64,000 nucleotides of DNA from Agarivorans sp. TSD2052 (GCF_023238625.1 NZ_CP096670.1:3080501-3144500); one strand, 5' to 3'; counted from the stretch's first letter, positions 34,015 through 43,831 are shown. Program-made: numbers and translations. Notes: a model not told the origin generated them from the sequence alone.

Positions 34015-34692
34015 TTGGGTATCCGCGATATTTTAGTAACAGATCGTTCAGTAGCAGAGTTTTGCTCAATATTCGATTCAGAAATTACGGTGATAACTAA
34101 TTTGCTTGAGCAAAGTGAATCTTGCTTTGAGCACTATTTTAGTGAGCCTGAAAAACAAAAATACAAATGGGTGCAGGAATTTACATTTATGACCGTAGAG
34201 TCCCTTGTTACAGCAACAAGGCTTTTGATCGAAGGGCATATTAATGCGTCTGGAAATACCATGAGGATTTCCTATGAATCTCTATGTTTAGCAATTCTAC
34301 TTAGTGCAGAGAGCAATGTTTTAATAAGTAAGAGTAAAAAAGCAGAACCAGTCGACTTTTATAAGTCTTATTTGCAAGGAAATAAAAATACCAAAGCTCA
34401 TAAGGCCATCGATATTGTTTTATTAAACGCTGATACTTTAGGCTTAATTGAAGGCTATGAGTGGCTCAAACAAGCAAAGGATTTTTATAATGGTTATAGC
34501 CACGCATCAATAATGACAATGGGCTCATTGATGTTACCTTCGGGCAAGCCAATTATTGCAGGTGGTTTTTATAAGGATAAATTAGACTTATATAAAGACC
34601 ACTTAAAGTTCATTGCCAGATTAGCAAAACATCTACCAAGGCTTATTGAGGTAGTAGCTTTACGCAATTTAAAAAGCGCTTTAAATGAGTGA
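34015..34692 (+). CDS. Hypothetical protein, AT-rich
   Basis: A 225-residue soluble protein that I do not recognise. It is helical and polar, with a run of aromatic and charged residues near residues 40-55 and a conserved-looking YNGYSHASIMTMGS segment near 160. That last part and the overall length recall DUF5677-like proteins, but the match is too weak to assert. The start is unclear. TTG at 34015 has GGAG only 2 bases away, and the nearby ATG at 34007 is in another frame and ends after nine codons. The base composition is more AT-rich than its neighbours, which suggests transfer. Confidence 0.55.
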   Translation: MGIRDILVTDRSVAEFCSIFDSEITVITNLLEQSESCFEHYFSEPEKQKYKWVQEFTFMTVESLVTATRLLIEGHINASGNTMRISYESLCLAILLSAESNVLISKSKKAEPVDFYKSYLQGNKNTKAHKAIDIVLLNADTLGLIEGYEWLKQAKDFYNGYSHASIMTMGSLMLPSGKPIIAGGFYKDKLDLYKDHLKFIARLAKHLPRLIEVVALRNLKSALNE

Positions 34693-34696
34693 TAGC

Positions 34697-35224
34697 CTAC
34701 AACCTTGCTACCAAAAATTTTGGCGTATCAAACAAACTTAAATAGGCGCTTTGCTCACTCCAATCTTGCCAATCTAACTCAGCCTCAATTACCGCTAGGC
34801 TGGCGGTAGGAAACTTGATTAAGTCTTCACCCGTTAAGTAGTTAACGAGGTCTTCAAAGGCTGGGTTATGCCCTACTAGCGCAATTTTGTTTATTTGCTT
34901 AGGCAAGCTTTGAATATGTACCAGCAAATCTGCCCAGCGAAAAGTATATAGGCTGTTTTCACAACAAGTTTGAAGGTCAACTTCTACTTCTCTACCTTTA
35001 AGGTATTGGCTGCGCTGTGCTAGCCAGTATTCACAAGTTTGCTGGGCACGCAGTGCTGGTGAGTAATGTACTGATTCAAGCTGAGAAAACTGGCTAGCGT
35101 AGTGGCTTGCCATAAGCTGTGCGGCTTTTTGGCCGCGCTCTGCTAAGGGGCGTTGTTTGTCACTTAAACTTGGGTCATCCCAACTGGAATTAGCATGGCG
35201 AATTAACCAAAGCTGTCGAGTCAT
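34697..35224 (-). CDS. SixA-like histidine phosphatase
   Basis: A 175-residue phosphatase of the histidine-phosphatase superfamily. The RH motif is in WLIRHANSSWDD (residues 6-17), and the second histidine is in ALVGHNPAFEDL near residue 125. YSPALRAQQTCEYWL near 55 is typical of SixA-type enzymes. E. coli SixA removes phosphate from histidines of the phosphotransfer domain of ArcB or from the nitrogen PTS; the target here is unknown. It lies downstream of proA but is separated from it by a terminator. Confidence 0.82.
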   Translation of the reverse strand: MTRQLWLIRHANSSWDDPSLSDKQRPLAERGQKAAQLMASHYASQFSQLESVHYSPALRAQQTCEYWLAQRSQYLKGREVEVDLQTCCENSLYTFRWADLLVHIQSLPKQINKIALVGHNPAFEDLVNYLTGEDLIKFPTASLAVIEAELDWQDWSEQSAYLSLFDTPKFLVARL

Positions 35225-35249
35225 CGTTTTACTCCCACGCCAAAAACAA

Positions 35250-35272
35250 AAAAGCCTGCAAAGCAGGCTTTT
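35250..35272 (-). terminator. proBA terminator
   Basis: Bases 35250-35259 and 35263-35272 form a perfect 10-bp stem with a 3-base loop. On the minus strand the second arm runs into a T-rich tract (about 35240-35253). It lies between the proA stop and the SixA-like gene. Confidence 0.9.
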
Positions 35273-35291
35273 AGCATAAGTGAATAGCGGC

Positions 35292-36545
35292 TTAAGGGCG
35301 AGCTAACATGTCGCCAACACCAATCCACTTGTAAGAGGTTAACTCTTCTAAGCCCATAGGGCCGCGAGCATGTAGCTTCTGGGTAGATACTGCTACTTCG
35401 GCACCTAAACCAAACTGGGCACCGTCGGTAAAGCGAGTAGAGGCATTTACATATACCGCGGCAGAACCCGCAGCATTCACAAAACGCTCTACGGCATTTA
35501 AGTTATTCGACAATATCGCATCTGAGTGGCTAGCGTTATGGGTACGCATGTGAGCAATCGCTTCTTCTACATCTGCCACCACTTTTACGCCCAAGGTGTA
35601 GCTTAGCCATTCGGTATCAAAGTCACCGTCGCCTGCCGCTTGCAAATCTTTGGCATTTGCTAAGCCAGCCATAGCATTTTCGGTAGCCACTAACTTAACC
35701 GATGAATTGTTCATGCAATCGGCCAACATTGGCAGCAACTCGGCAGCTACGTTTTGGTCAACTAACAGGCTGTCTAAGGCATTACATGCCGATGGACGCT
35801 GAACTTTTGAATTCTCAATAACATTGAGAGCAGCAGCCACATCAACCGAGTTATCTACATAAATATGGCTAATACCAAAGCCGCCAATGATCACAGGGAT
35901 GGTACTGTTCTCTTGACACATTTTGTGCAAACCAGCGCCACCACGAGGAATAATCATATCTACATATTCGTCTAAACGTAATAACTCGGCCACCAGCTCA
36001 CGGTCTGGTTTGGCGATGTATTGCACAGCCGCTGCTGGTAACCCACTTTGTTTAAGTGCTGATTGAATCACCTCAACCAAGGCCATGTTTGAGTGGAAGG
36101 TCTCTTTACCGCCACGCAAAATACTGGCGTTGCCGGTCTTTAAACATAGCGCTGCGATATCAATAGTTACGTTAGGGCGGGCTTCATAAATAACCCCTAC
36201 TACGCCAAGCGGCACACGGCGGCGCGATAAGCGCAGGCCATTTTCTAATACGCGGCAATCCATTTCGCTACCGATAGGATCGTTCAGCGAAATAACGTTG
36301 CGAACATCGCTAGCAATACCGGCTAGTCGCTCACTGTTTAGCATTAAGCGGTCGAGTAAAGCGTCAGATAAACCCGATTGGCGAGCTGCGTCTAAATCAA
36401 TTTTGTTAGCCGCCAAAATGCTTTCTTGCTGAGCTTCAAGCTGATCAGCAATGGCCGCCAAGGCTGCGTTTTTTTGGCTAGTACTTAAGGTGGCCAAATC
36501 AAAGCTGGCTTGTTTAGCCTGTTGACCTAGTTGTTGTAAACTCAT
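35292..36545 (-). CDS. proA: Glutamate-5-semialdehyde dehydrogenase ProA
   Basis: Reduces gamma-glutamyl phosphate to glutamate-5-semialdehyde in proline synthesis. The 417-residue length is normal. The catalytic cysteine is in [16 protein letters not shown] near residue 257. Other family blocks are [17 protein letters not shown] near 115-130, [15 protein letters not shown] near 140, and the C-terminal [14 protein letters not shown]. The fold is that of the aldehyde dehydrogenases. It follows proB with a 9-base gap, so it belongs to the same transcript and the two proteins form a complex. Confidence 0.97.
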   Translation of the reverse strand: MSLQQLGQQAKQASFDLATLSTSQKNAALAAIADQLEAQQESILAANKIDLDAARQSGLSDALLDRLMLNSERLAGIASDVRNVISLNDPIGSEMDCRVLENGLRLSRRRVPLGVVGVIYEARPNVTIDIAALCLKTGNASILRGGKETFHSNMALVEVIQSALKQSGLPAAAVQYIAKPDRELVAELLRLDEYVDMIIPRGGAGLHKMCQENSTIPVIIGGFGISHIYVDNSVDVAAALNVIENSKVQRPSACNALDSLLVDQNVAAELLPMLADCMNNSSVKLVATENAMAGLANAKDLQAAGDGDFDTEWLSYTLGVKVVADVEEAIAHMRTHNASHSDAILSNNLNAVERFVNAAGSAAVYVNASTRFTDGAQFGLGAEVAVSTQKLHARGPMGLEELTSYKWIGVGDMLARP

Positions 36546-36554
36546 TAGATATTC

Positions 36555-37664
36555 CTATTTCAATACTAAATCGTCACGGTGAACCGCAACTGATCCGTAG
36601 CCATAGCCCAGAGTCTTATCTATTTGCTCTGAATGCAGGCCTTTAATTAAATTCATGTCGGTGGCTTGATAGCGGCAAATACCACGAGCTATCTCCAGCC
36701 CTTGAGCATTCACCAAGCGCACTGCGTCACCCCGATTAAACTCGCCTTTAATGGCAATAATCCCTTTTGGTAACAGGCTAGAGCCTCGCTCTACTACGGC
36801 TTTACAAGCGCCGTCGTCTAATACCAATTCTCCGTGTGGAGGCGGCCCAGCTAAAATCCATTGTTTACGGTTTTCTAGCGGTGTATTGGTAGCAGGGAAC
36901 CGCGTGCCTACACTTTGCCCTTCAATTAAACGGGTAATAACATTTTCACTGTGACCTGCGGCAATCACTACTTCAATGCCGGCTCGGCCAGCAATTTCAG
37001 CGGCTTGCAGCTTGGTAGCCATACCACCGGTACCTAAGCCCCCCACACTATCTCCCGCTAAAGCGCGAATTGAAGCATTAATTTCCGCCACTTCTTCGAT
37101 GAGCTTCGCCCCTGGGTTGCTGCGTGGATCAGCAGTAAATAAACCGGGCTGATCGGTGAGTAATAATAGTTTGTTCGCTTCGCCTAAAATAGCGGCTAAT
37201 GCTGATAAATTATCGTTATCGCCGACTTTTATTTCTGCAGTAGCCACGGCATCGTTTTCATTAATGATCGGTACGATGCCATGATTTAACAAGGCTTTAA
37301 GCATGTCTTTAGCGTTTAGAAAGCGTTCGCGGTCTTCTAAATCAGCACGAGTTAATAGCATTTGCCCGACATGAAGATCATAAATGCCAAATAGGCTTTC
37401 CCACGTTTGAATCAAACGACTTTGGCCAACGGCAGCCAACATTTGCTTATTAGCGATAGTAGGAGCAATATTTGCGTGAGACAGTGACAAGTGTTCGCGC
37501 CCCGCCGCTATCGCGCCAGAAGTAACCACAATCAGCTGATGGCCTGCTTTTCGCAACAACGAACACTGCCGCACCAACTCAATCATATGGGCGCGATCAA
37601 GTTTAGAGGTGCCACCCGTCAGCACACTGGTGCCCAACTTAACTACAATGGTTTGCTTCGACAT
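36555..37664 (-). CDS. proB: Glutamate 5-kinase ProB
   Basis: Phosphorylates glutamate with ATP in the first, feedback-controlled step of proline synthesis. The 369-residue length is normal. The amino-acid kinase domain covers about 1-255 ([12 protein letters not shown] near residue 7; [22 protein letters not shown] near 134-155; [12 protein letters not shown] near 210). A PUA domain covers the last 100 residues ([20 protein letters not shown]). Proline feedback acts on the kinase domain in E. coli. First gene of proBA. A GGAA upstream of the start is its ribosome-binding site. Confidence 0.97.
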   Translation of the reverse strand: MSKQTIVVKLGTSVLTGGTSKLDRAHMIELVRQCSLLRKAGHQLIVVTSGAIAAGREHLSLSHANIAPTIANKQMLAAVGQSRLIQTWESLFGIYDLHVGQMLLTRADLEDRERFLNAKDMLKALLNHGIVPIINENDAVATAEIKVGDNDNLSALAAILGEANKLLLLTDQPGLFTADPRSNPGAKLIEEVAEINASIRALAGDSVGGLGTGGMATKLQAAEIAGRAGIEVVIAAGHSENVITRLIEGQSVGTRFPATNTPLENRKQWILAGPPPHGELVLDDGACKAVVERGSSLLPKGIIAIKGEFNRGDAVRLVNAQGLEIARGICRYQATDMNLIKGLHSEQIDKTLGYGYGSVAVHRDDLVLK

Positions 37665-37727
37665 GCTTGTTTTCTATTCCAACTCGGCTAAAACGCAAAG
37701 CGAGTATTCTACCTGATAATAATCTGA

Positions 37728-37753
37728 CGCACAGAGCCTGTGCGCCATTTTTT
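37728..37753 (+). repeat. Hairpin followed by T run between proB and crl
   Basis: CGCACAG (37728-37734) and CTGTGCG (37738-37744) form a 7-bp stem, followed three bases later by seven T residues on the plus strand. Both neighbouring genes lie on the minus strand, so any plus-strand termination role would concern antisense transcription. Confidence 0.35.
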
Positions 37754-37769
37754 TGCGGAACTCTTGGGC

Positions 37770-38165
37770 TTAAGCTGCCGGAAGAGCCAAATTGGGGGAT
37801 AAAGACGGAGCAGCACTAACATTCAACTCTAGTTTGTCGAGCGCATCTACCAGCTTTTGGTAGAACACATCTAGAGACTGTTGAACATCTTTTTGATGTT
37901 TCCGGGGAATAGCACCTTCCTGCCATTCGCCTTGTTTATCGTATAGCCCATACCAATAATGATATTCAAAACTACTTTCATTAACTCGCAGCTCGAGCCA
38001 CCAGCCATAAAATTCACGTTCTTCAGCGGCTGGCTTTGAACTAACACAGGTAGCTAGACAGTCAAAAAAATACATCTCTGTACTGCTATGTTCTTTACGA
38101 AAATACGGCCCTATGGCGGTAAATTTAGTATTTAACTTTCCATGGCTTGGCCAAGTCACTTCCAT
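37770..38165 (-). CDS. crl: Sigma factor-binding protein Crl
   Basis: Small protein that binds the stationary-phase sigma factor RpoS and helps it form RNA polymerase holoenzyme. The 131-residue sequence aligns with E. coli Crl across the conserved core: KFTAIGPYFRKE near residue 14, FFDCLATCV near 33, and EEREFYGWWLELRVNESSFEY near 48-68. The tail is divergent. It lies next to frsA, as in enterobacteria and vibrios. Presence of Crl implies that an RpoS regulon exists in this organism. It may also be co-transcribed with frsA, which is 74 bases upstream. Confidence 0.93.
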   Translation of the reverse strand: MEVTWPSHGKLNTKFTAIGPYFRKEHSSTEMYFFDCLATCVSSKPAAEEREFYGWWLELRVNESSFEYHYWYGLYDKQGEWQEGAIPRKHQKDVQQSLDVFYQKLVDALDKLELNVSAAPSLSPNLALPAA

Positions 38166-38239
38166 GCGCTTAATCTCTCCATAGTGATTAATGTTTAAGT
38201 AACGTTTCGTTTACCCATAATGAACACAATTAAATAAAA

Positions 38240-39469
38240 TCACAATTGCTTTTGTAGCCATAGCGTGACCTTGGTGAAGATTTGGTTGTAGTTTTGTAAG
38301 GAATCGACTTCTCTTAACATTTCAACTTCACCATAAGGCGATGCCATATTTAACAAAGAAACATCAGCTTCGGGGCAAATGGGGTCATTTTTTCGCCCTA
38401 CGACAAACATCGGTAATTGAGTTTTAGGGCCTCCCAGTATTCCTTGGGTTTTTAACGATAAAGGCAAACAACGATAAAATAAGCTTTCGGTGTTGGCTGC
38501 ATTCACCCCACTTCGGTTAGCTAAGCAGTCTTTATACATCTGCGGTAACGATTGAAAACGTTGGATGTCACTAAACAAACGATCGACCGGAGAACCAATC
38601 GTAACCACCGCTCGCAATCTCTCAGGCGCGATAAACGCTAAGCGAGCGGCAACATTTCCGGCAAAGCGATAACCGAGCATGGCGACTCGAGCGTGATCAA
38701 CCCAAGGCACCTCGGGGAGGTAATCTAATACTGCGAGATGAATGCGGCTGCTGTCCTGCTGTAACTTCCAATTAATACAATGGCCAGCCCCAGGCAAATC
38801 AATGCACAACATCGCAATACCAGCAGGGGCGAGAAAACGTTCGAACAGGGGATATAGCTCGGTTTGAATGGTATCTAAACCACCGCTAACTAATACCACT
38901 GGTTTCACCGAGTCGGTATCGGGTAAGTGCAAATAGCAGGACACTTTTTTACCATCAATAGGGATTTCGATGGTTTTACAGACGTAATCACTGTGCTCCA
39001 TAGCGGATACAAAATTACCATGCGCTAACGCTTGAGCTGTGGCAGCGATATCATCACCTTTGAAATGAGGATAAGCGGCAATAGTGGCACTATAGCTGGC
39101 ATTCAAGAACTCTTTATACGCTAAGTCTTTGTCCCCCTCGTCGCCAGCCTTTTTTGCCTTGGTTTGATGACGAACAGCGCGCTGAGTCCACTCGTAATTC
39201 CAGTTGCCAGGCTGATAGCCTGCCACGGTATCGAGCAACTCACTGGTGCGAGGTTTATCACTCATCGCTATATTGGCAAATAGTTGCTCTGTTTCAATCG
39301 GATCTAAACCTAGCCACGCCCAGTATTCTCTGCGTAACAAGCGATACCAGTTACGCCCATCCTCTTGACCATCAGCGGTAGACTGGGCAGCTAAAGAGTT
39401 GGAAACACACGAGGTCTCAACCACATTTATCCGCGGCTTAAACAACACTTCAGATAGATTTTCTTTCAC
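38240..39469 (-). CDS. frsA: FrsA (YafA) alpha/beta-hydrolase-like protein
   Basis: A 409-residue protein of the FrsA family (DUF1100). The N-terminal part is helical and family-specific, for example EYWAWLGLDPIE near residue 48 and YQPGNWNYEWTQRAVRHQ near 89. The alpha/beta-hydrolase part begins near 175 with VVLVSGGLDTIQTE. The nucleophile elbow reads LGYRFAGNVAARLAF: the usual serine is replaced by phenylalanine, as in E. coli FrsA, so esterase chemistry is not expected at that position. In enterobacteria FrsA binds unphosphorylated EIIA-Glc; another report described a pyruvate decarboxylase activity in Vibrio. Located beside crl. Role remains open. Confidence 0.92.
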   Translation of the reverse strand: MKENLSEVLFKPRINVVETSCVSNSLAAQSTADGQEDGRNWYRLLRREYWAWLGLDPIETEQLFANIAMSDKPRTSELLDTVAGYQPGNWNYEWTQRAVRHQTKAKKAGDEGDKDLAYKEFLNASYSATIAAYPHFKGDDIAATAQALAHGNFVSAMEHSDYVCKTIEIPIDGKKVSCYLHLPDTDSVKPVVLVSGGLDTIQTELYPLFERFLAPAGIAMLCIDLPGAGHCINWKLQQDSSRIHLAVLDYLPEVPWVDHARVAMLGYRFAGNVAARLAFIAPERLRAVVTIGSPVDRLFSDIQRFQSLPQMYKDCLANRSGVNAANTESLFYRCLPLSLKTQGILGGPKTQLPMFVVGRKNDPICPEADVSLLNMASPYGEVEMLREVDSLQNYNQIFTKVTLWLQKQL

Positions 39470-39511
39470 AACAATAAGCCTAAATATTTATCAGTGAGCA
39501 AAATATACCAT

Positions 39512-39541
39512 AAAAAAAGGCCGTCACACGGTGACGGCCTT
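39512..39541 (-). terminator. Terminator of the NCS2 permease gene
   Basis: Bases 39517-39527 and 39531-39541 form a perfect 11-bp GC-rich stem with a 3-base loop. On the minus strand it ends in seven T residues. It lies 24 bases after the permease stop. Confidence 0.92.
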
Positions 39542-39565
39542 GGTAGTTTAGCGATTTAACTGGCT

Positions 39566-40855
39566 TTAGAAGAAAGCAAACTTAAGTACAAATACAACAG
39601 CTAAAACCCAAACACTTAGCGGAACATCTTTATGGCGACCCGCTAACAGCTTAATGGCCGCATAAGAAATAAAGCCTAAAGCAATACCGTCGGCAATTGA
39701 AAAAGACAGCGGCATTAAAATAGCCACAATTGCTGCTGGCGCAGCTTCAGTTAAGTCGGTCCAATCAACATTGACTAGGCCAGATAACATTAGCGTACAC
39801 ACATAAAATAGCGCGCCAGCGGTTGCATAGGCGGGGATCATTCCTGCCAATGGCGAGAACAACAACGCCAACACAAATAACAAACCCACTACCACAGCGG
39901 TAAGACCCGTGCGGCCACCCACTTCTACGCCAGCGCCACTTTCAATGTAAGAAGTGGTGCTTGAAGTCCCCAATAATGAGCCTGCAATGGTTGCGCTTGA
40001 ATCGGCTAATAAAGCTTTTTTCAAATTAGGTAAACGGCCTTTTTCGTCAAGTAAATTACCGCGTTGAGCCACTGCAGTTAGGGTACCAGCGGTGTCAAAC
40101 AAATCGACAAACAAGAAGGCAAAGATAACGCTGATCATTGTGACATCTAACGCACCCATGATATCCAACTGTAGGAACGTCGGCGCAGGGTTTGGAGGCA
40201 TAGAGATGATGCCGCCGTATTGGGTGTAGCCCAGTACGATAGATAAAACCGTGATGGCCAAAATTGAAATCAGTACACCGCCTTTTACTTTGCGGTATTC
40301 AAGGCCAATGATTAAGAAGAAACCTAGCGCGGCTAAAATCATCTGGTGTGGGTTTTGGTGTCCTAGGCTAACCAATGTTGCTGGATTATCGACCACAATC
40401 CCGGCGTTTTTCAATGCAATAAACCCTAGGAACAAACCAATACCAGCAGCAATACCTACACGCAAAGTTTGTGGGATAGAGTTGATAATCCATTCGCGAA
40501 CCTTAAATAAGCTCAAACAAATGAAGATAACCCCCGATAAGAACACCGCACCCAAGGCGATTTGCCAAGTATGGCCCATGCCAAGCACAACACCGTAGGT
40601 GAAAAATGCGTTTAATCCCATGCCTGGGGCTTGAGCAATAGGGTAGTTGGCATAAAAGCCCATGATGAAACAACCCACTGCAGCGGCTAAACAAGTCGCT
40701 ACAAACACTGCTCCTTGGTCCATGCCTGCAGCAGCTAACATGCTAGGGTTAACAAATATAATGTAGGCCATGGTTAAGAAGGTTGTCATACCTGCTACAA
40801 CTTCAGTTCGCACATTCGTGCCATGAGCCTTTAGTTTAAATAATTTTTCTAACAT
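39566..40855 (-). CDS. NCS2 family purine permease (AdeP/GhxP-like)
   Basis: Inner-membrane importer for a purine base such as adenine, hypoxanthine or guanine, with proton symport. The 429-residue protein has about 12-14 hydrophobic segments. The start MLEKLFKLKAHGTNVRTEVVAGMTTF and the NPSMLAAAGMD segment are typical of the AzgA-like branch. QAPGMGLNAFFTYGVV near residue 80 is a substrate-binding block, and FVDLFDTAGTLTAVAQ near 240 is another. Base specificity cannot be read from this. I chose the ATG at 40855; an in-frame start at 40942 would add a poor N-terminal extension. No PurR-like operator or riboswitch is visible upstream. Confidence 0.92.
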   Translation of the reverse strand: MLEKLFKLKAHGTNVRTEVVAGMTTFLTMAYIIFVNPSMLAAAGMDQGAVFVATCLAAAVGCFIMGFYANYPIAQAPGMGLNAFFTYGVVLGMGHTWQIALGAVFLSGVIFICLSLFKVREWIINSIPQTLRVGIAAGIGLFLGFIALKNAGIVVDNPATLVSLGHQNPHQMILAALGFFLIIGLEYRKVKGGVLISILAITVLSIVLGYTQYGGIISMPPNPAPTFLQLDIMGALDVTMISVIFAFLFVDLFDTAGTLTAVAQRGNLLDEKGRLPNLKKALLADSSATIAGSLLGTSSTTSYIESGAGVEVGGRTGLTAVVVGLLFVLALLFSPLAGMIPAYATAGALFYVCTLMLSGLVNVDWTDLTEAAPAAIVAILMPLSFSIADGIALGFISYAAIKLLAGRHKDVPLSVWVLAVVFVLKFAFF

Positions 40856-40942
40856 GGTGGTGTATGTTCCTTGGACAAACTCTAGGTAATGTAGGCCACT
40901 GCCAAAATTTCCTTTTGTGATGGCAGTAACGATCGCGGGCAT

Positions 40943-41258
40943 TATATTCGCGGCCTAATCAAGATGCCACAGTATGTTGACGCCAAACTGCGCTAGATCA
41001 GCAAAATAAACTAAAAATACCAACTCACAACGTTAACATTGACTAAAATTGAACACATATTTGGTTTTTCTACCAACGCTCTTGTTTTATTGGAAGGCAC
41101 TATCATGCTAGGGCTCAAGGAGCCACGGGGTGTAAAGTGAGTGAATACTTGTTTCTAAACAAATATTCTGCGTAAAACCGATTAAATAGGCTTATATTCA
41201 CGATTTTGAGCTGATACAGTTGCATTGATTCTACAAATACAGTTTATAAGGTGGCATT
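40943..41258. other. Intergenic region between the purine permease and pepD
   Basis: A 316-base AT-rich gap with two divergent promoters implied. No tRNA, riboswitch fold or further gene is visible to me. Confidence 0.4.
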
Positions 41259-42722
41259 GTGTCTACACTATCTTCTCTTCAACCACAGAGTTTGTGGCAG
41301 CATTTCGAAACAATCTGTTCGATACCTCACCCATCTAAACATGAACAAGCAATGATTGATTGGGTTATGGCCCTAGCAGCCGAGCACAAGCTTGAGCATT
41401 TTCAAGATGCCACTGGTAACGTGATCATCAAAAAACCTGCCACCGCAGGCATGGAAGACAAACAAGGCGTTATCTTGCAAGCTCACCTTGATATGGTGCC
41501 GCAGGCAAATAATGATACTCAGCACGATTTTACTAAAGACCCGATCCGCCCCTACATTGATGGCGAATGGGTAACAGCAGAAGGCACCACCTTGGGCGCT
41601 GATAATGGTATTGGTGGCGCATCTATCTTAGCCGTATTAACCAGCAGTGATATTGCTCATGGCCCGATTGAAGCACTGTTCACCATCGATGAAGAAGCAG
41701 GAATGACCGGCGCCTTCGGATTGCAAGCCGGCGTATTAGAGGGTCAACTACTGATTAATACCGACTCTGAGCAAGAAGGTGAAGTTTACATGGGCTGTGC
41801 TGGCGGCGGTGATACTAGTGCCAGCTTCGCCACTGAATACCAAGCAACGACTCCTCAACAGCTCGCCATTAAACTGCAACTGAAGGGTTTAAAAGGTGGC
41901 CACTCTGGTTGCGACATTGATACCGGCCGCGCTAACGCTAACAAATTAATGGTGCGTATTGTAGCCGCTATGCAACAGCAAGGTTTTGCACCTACATTGT
42001 GTGAAATTCAAGGCGGTAGCTTACGTAACGCCATTCCTCGCGAAGCAAGCTGCACATTAGTTTACAAGGCCGAACAACAAGCCGATTTATCCGCGTTCAT
42101 GGCCGAACAACGTGAACAGCTCATCAATGAGTTCGGCTTGGTAGAAACAGACTTAGCGCTTAGCTGTGAAGCCATTGATAGACCAAGTCAAAGCTTGACC
42201 AATCAACTATCACAACAAATCATCGCCAGTCTAAATGCTTGTACCAATGGCGTAGTAAGCATGAGCCAAACCGTTGTCGGTGTAGTTGAAACCTCCCTCA
42301 ACTTAGGGGTAATTAGCCAGTCAGAAGAGAGCATTGATATTAAGATCCTGGTGCGCTCATTGATAGATTCAAGTCGTCTTCAGGTAGAAGCAAGCCTTGC
42401 CTCACTGTTTAGCCTAACGTCTGCCACAGTAACATTCTCTGGGGCTTATCCTGGCTGGAAGCCAGAAAACGACTCAGTAATGAAAACAGTGGTCCAACAA
42501 AGCTACCAAGAATTGTTTGGCAAATGCCCTAATGTAATGGTGATACACGCAGGTTTAGAGTGTGGTTTATTCAAAAGCGCTTATCCTAATTGGGACATGG
42601 CTTCATTTGGCCCTACCATTAAGTTCCCGCATAGCCCCGATGAGAAAGTAGAAATTGCCGCAGTAGAAAAATACTGGCAGCTATTACTTTCAGTATTAAA
42701 CAACATCCCAGCTAAAGCTTAA
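41259..42722 (+). CDS. pepD: Aminoacyl-histidine dipeptidase PepD
   Basis: Cytoplasmic zinc peptidase of the M20 family that cleaves dipeptides including carnosine-type peptides. The 487-residue length is typical. Metal-binding blocks are LQAHLDMVPQ near residue 75, the GADNGIGGAS aspartate near 115, DEEAGMTGAFGLQ near 145 and a late histidine in FPHSPDEKVEI near 460. The lid domain lies between about 200 and 390 (GGHSGCDIDTGRANANK). The start codon is GTG at 41259 with AAGG about 6 bases upstream. Convergent with dinB, 10 bases away. Fits with Opp and Yej in peptide catabolism. Confidence 0.95.
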   Translation: MSTLSSLQPQSLWQHFETICSIPHPSKHEQAMIDWVMALAAEHKLEHFQDATGNVIIKKPATAGMEDKQGVILQAHLDMVPQANNDTQHDFTKDPIRPYIDGEWVTAEGTTLGADNGIGGASILAVLTSSDIAHGPIEALFTIDEEAGMTGAFGLQAGVLEGQLLINTDSEQEGEVYMGCAGGGDTSASFATEYQATTPQQLAIKLQLKGLKGGHSGCDIDTGRANANKLMVRIVAAMQQQGFAPTLCEIQGGSLRNAIPREASCTLVYKAEQQADLSAFMAEQREQLINEFGLVETDLALSCEAIDRPSQSLTNQLSQQIIASLNACTNGVVSMSQTVVGVVETSLNLGVISQSEESIDIKILVRSLIDSSRLQVEASLASLFSLTSATVTFSGAYPGWKPENDSVMKTVVQQSYQELFGKCPNVMVIHAGLECGLFKSAYPNWDMASFGPTIKFPHSPDEKVEIAAVEKYWQLLLSVLNNIPAKA

Positions 42723-42732
42723 ACACAGCCTT

Positions 42733-43818
42733 TTATGGCTCAAACGGCAAAGCCAGTTGTGGTGACTGGTTTTGTTGTTCATGGGCTAAACCAATATGTA
42801 AACCAATCAAACGCACTGCTTTACCCTTTCCTCTCGCTAGCGCCTCTTCAAATAATTCAAGCAAGGTTGACTCATCAATATGCTGGCATTGCTGCTCTTT
42901 CGTGGTTTGCTGAAAATCAGCAAATTTAACTTTCACCCCAAGTTTATTCATTTTGGCTTGTTTTAGGTGATTTTCACTGCGCCTTTTTAGCTCTGGCAGT
43001 AGAGCCAATAAACGCTCAATTAAAACAGCTGGGTTACCCTCGTCTTGTGCAAAAGTACGCTCTACTGCTACCGATTTCCGTTTACGATCATTACTCACTT
43101 CACGGTCGTCTACGCCTTGGCAGCGCATCCACAGCATATCGCCAAATTTGCCAAAAAGTTGTTTCAGCTTATCTCGCTCTGCACGGCGAATGTCACCACC
43201 AGTATAAAGGCCTTGATGGTGTAGCTTCTCAATGCTGACTTTGCCCACCCCCGATATTTTTTCGAGCGCAAGGGTTTCTATAAACTCGCTCACTTGCTCA
43301 GGCTTAATCACAAACAAACCATTTGGTTTGTTCATATCGGAAGCAATTTTGGCCAAGAATTTAATCGGCGCAACGCCTGCAGAAGCCGTTAAGCCGGTTT
43401 TGTTAACAATGTCTCGTCTGATTTGCTCGGCAATAAGCGTGGCAGAACCATGGCAAGCCTCACTATTGCTCACATCTAAATAGGCTTCATCTAGCGATAA
43501 TGGCTCTATTGCGTCAGCGTAACCATGAAAAATAGCTTGTACTTGTTTGCTTGCTTCCTGATAAGCCGCCATACGTGGTGGCACCAAAACTAACTTAGGG
43601 CACAATTGCAAGGCTTTGTGGGTGGGCATCGCAGAGCGAATACCATATTGTCGCGCAAGATAATTACAGGTAGTAAGCACTCCGCGACCACTTCGCATCC
43701 CCCCCACAGCAAGCGGAACGTTGCTTAACTCTGGCTGGTCGCGCATTTCCACAGCGGCATAGAAACAATCCATGTCTACGTGAATAATCTTGCGCTGAGT
43801 TGATGCGAATGCTGTCAA
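42733..43818 (-). CDS. dinB: DNA polymerase IV DinB
   Basis: Y-family translesion DNA polymerase of 361 residues. Metal-binding aspartate D15 is in IIHVDMDCFYAAVEMRD with steric-gate residue F19, and the second catalytic pair is in PLSLDEAYLDVS near residue 105-110. Helix-hairpin-helix repeats follow near 175-205 (ISGVGKVSIEKLHHQGL). The C-terminal tail QNQSPQLALPFEP ends in a beta-clamp-binding motif (QLALPF). It is preceded by a strong LexA box at 43832, so it is part of the SOS response. Convergent with pepD. Confidence 0.96.
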   Translation of the reverse strand: MTAFASTQRKIIHVDMDCFYAAVEMRDQPELSNVPLAVGGMRSGRGVLTTCNYLARQYGIRSAMPTHKALQLCPKLVLVPPRMAAYQEASKQVQAIFHGYADAIEPLSLDEAYLDVSNSEACHGSATLIAEQIRRDIVNKTGLTASAGVAPIKFLAKIASDMNKPNGLFVIKPEQVSEFIETLALEKISGVGKVSIEKLHHQGLYTGGDIRRAERDKLKQLFGKFGDMLWMRCQGVDDREVSNDRKRKSVAVERTFAQDEGNPAVLIERLLALLPELKRRSENHLKQAKMNKLGVKVKFADFQQTTKEQQCQHIDESTLLELFEEALARGKGKAVRLIGLHIGLAHEQQNQSPQLALPFEP

Positions 43819-43831
43819 TGTGGCACACCTT

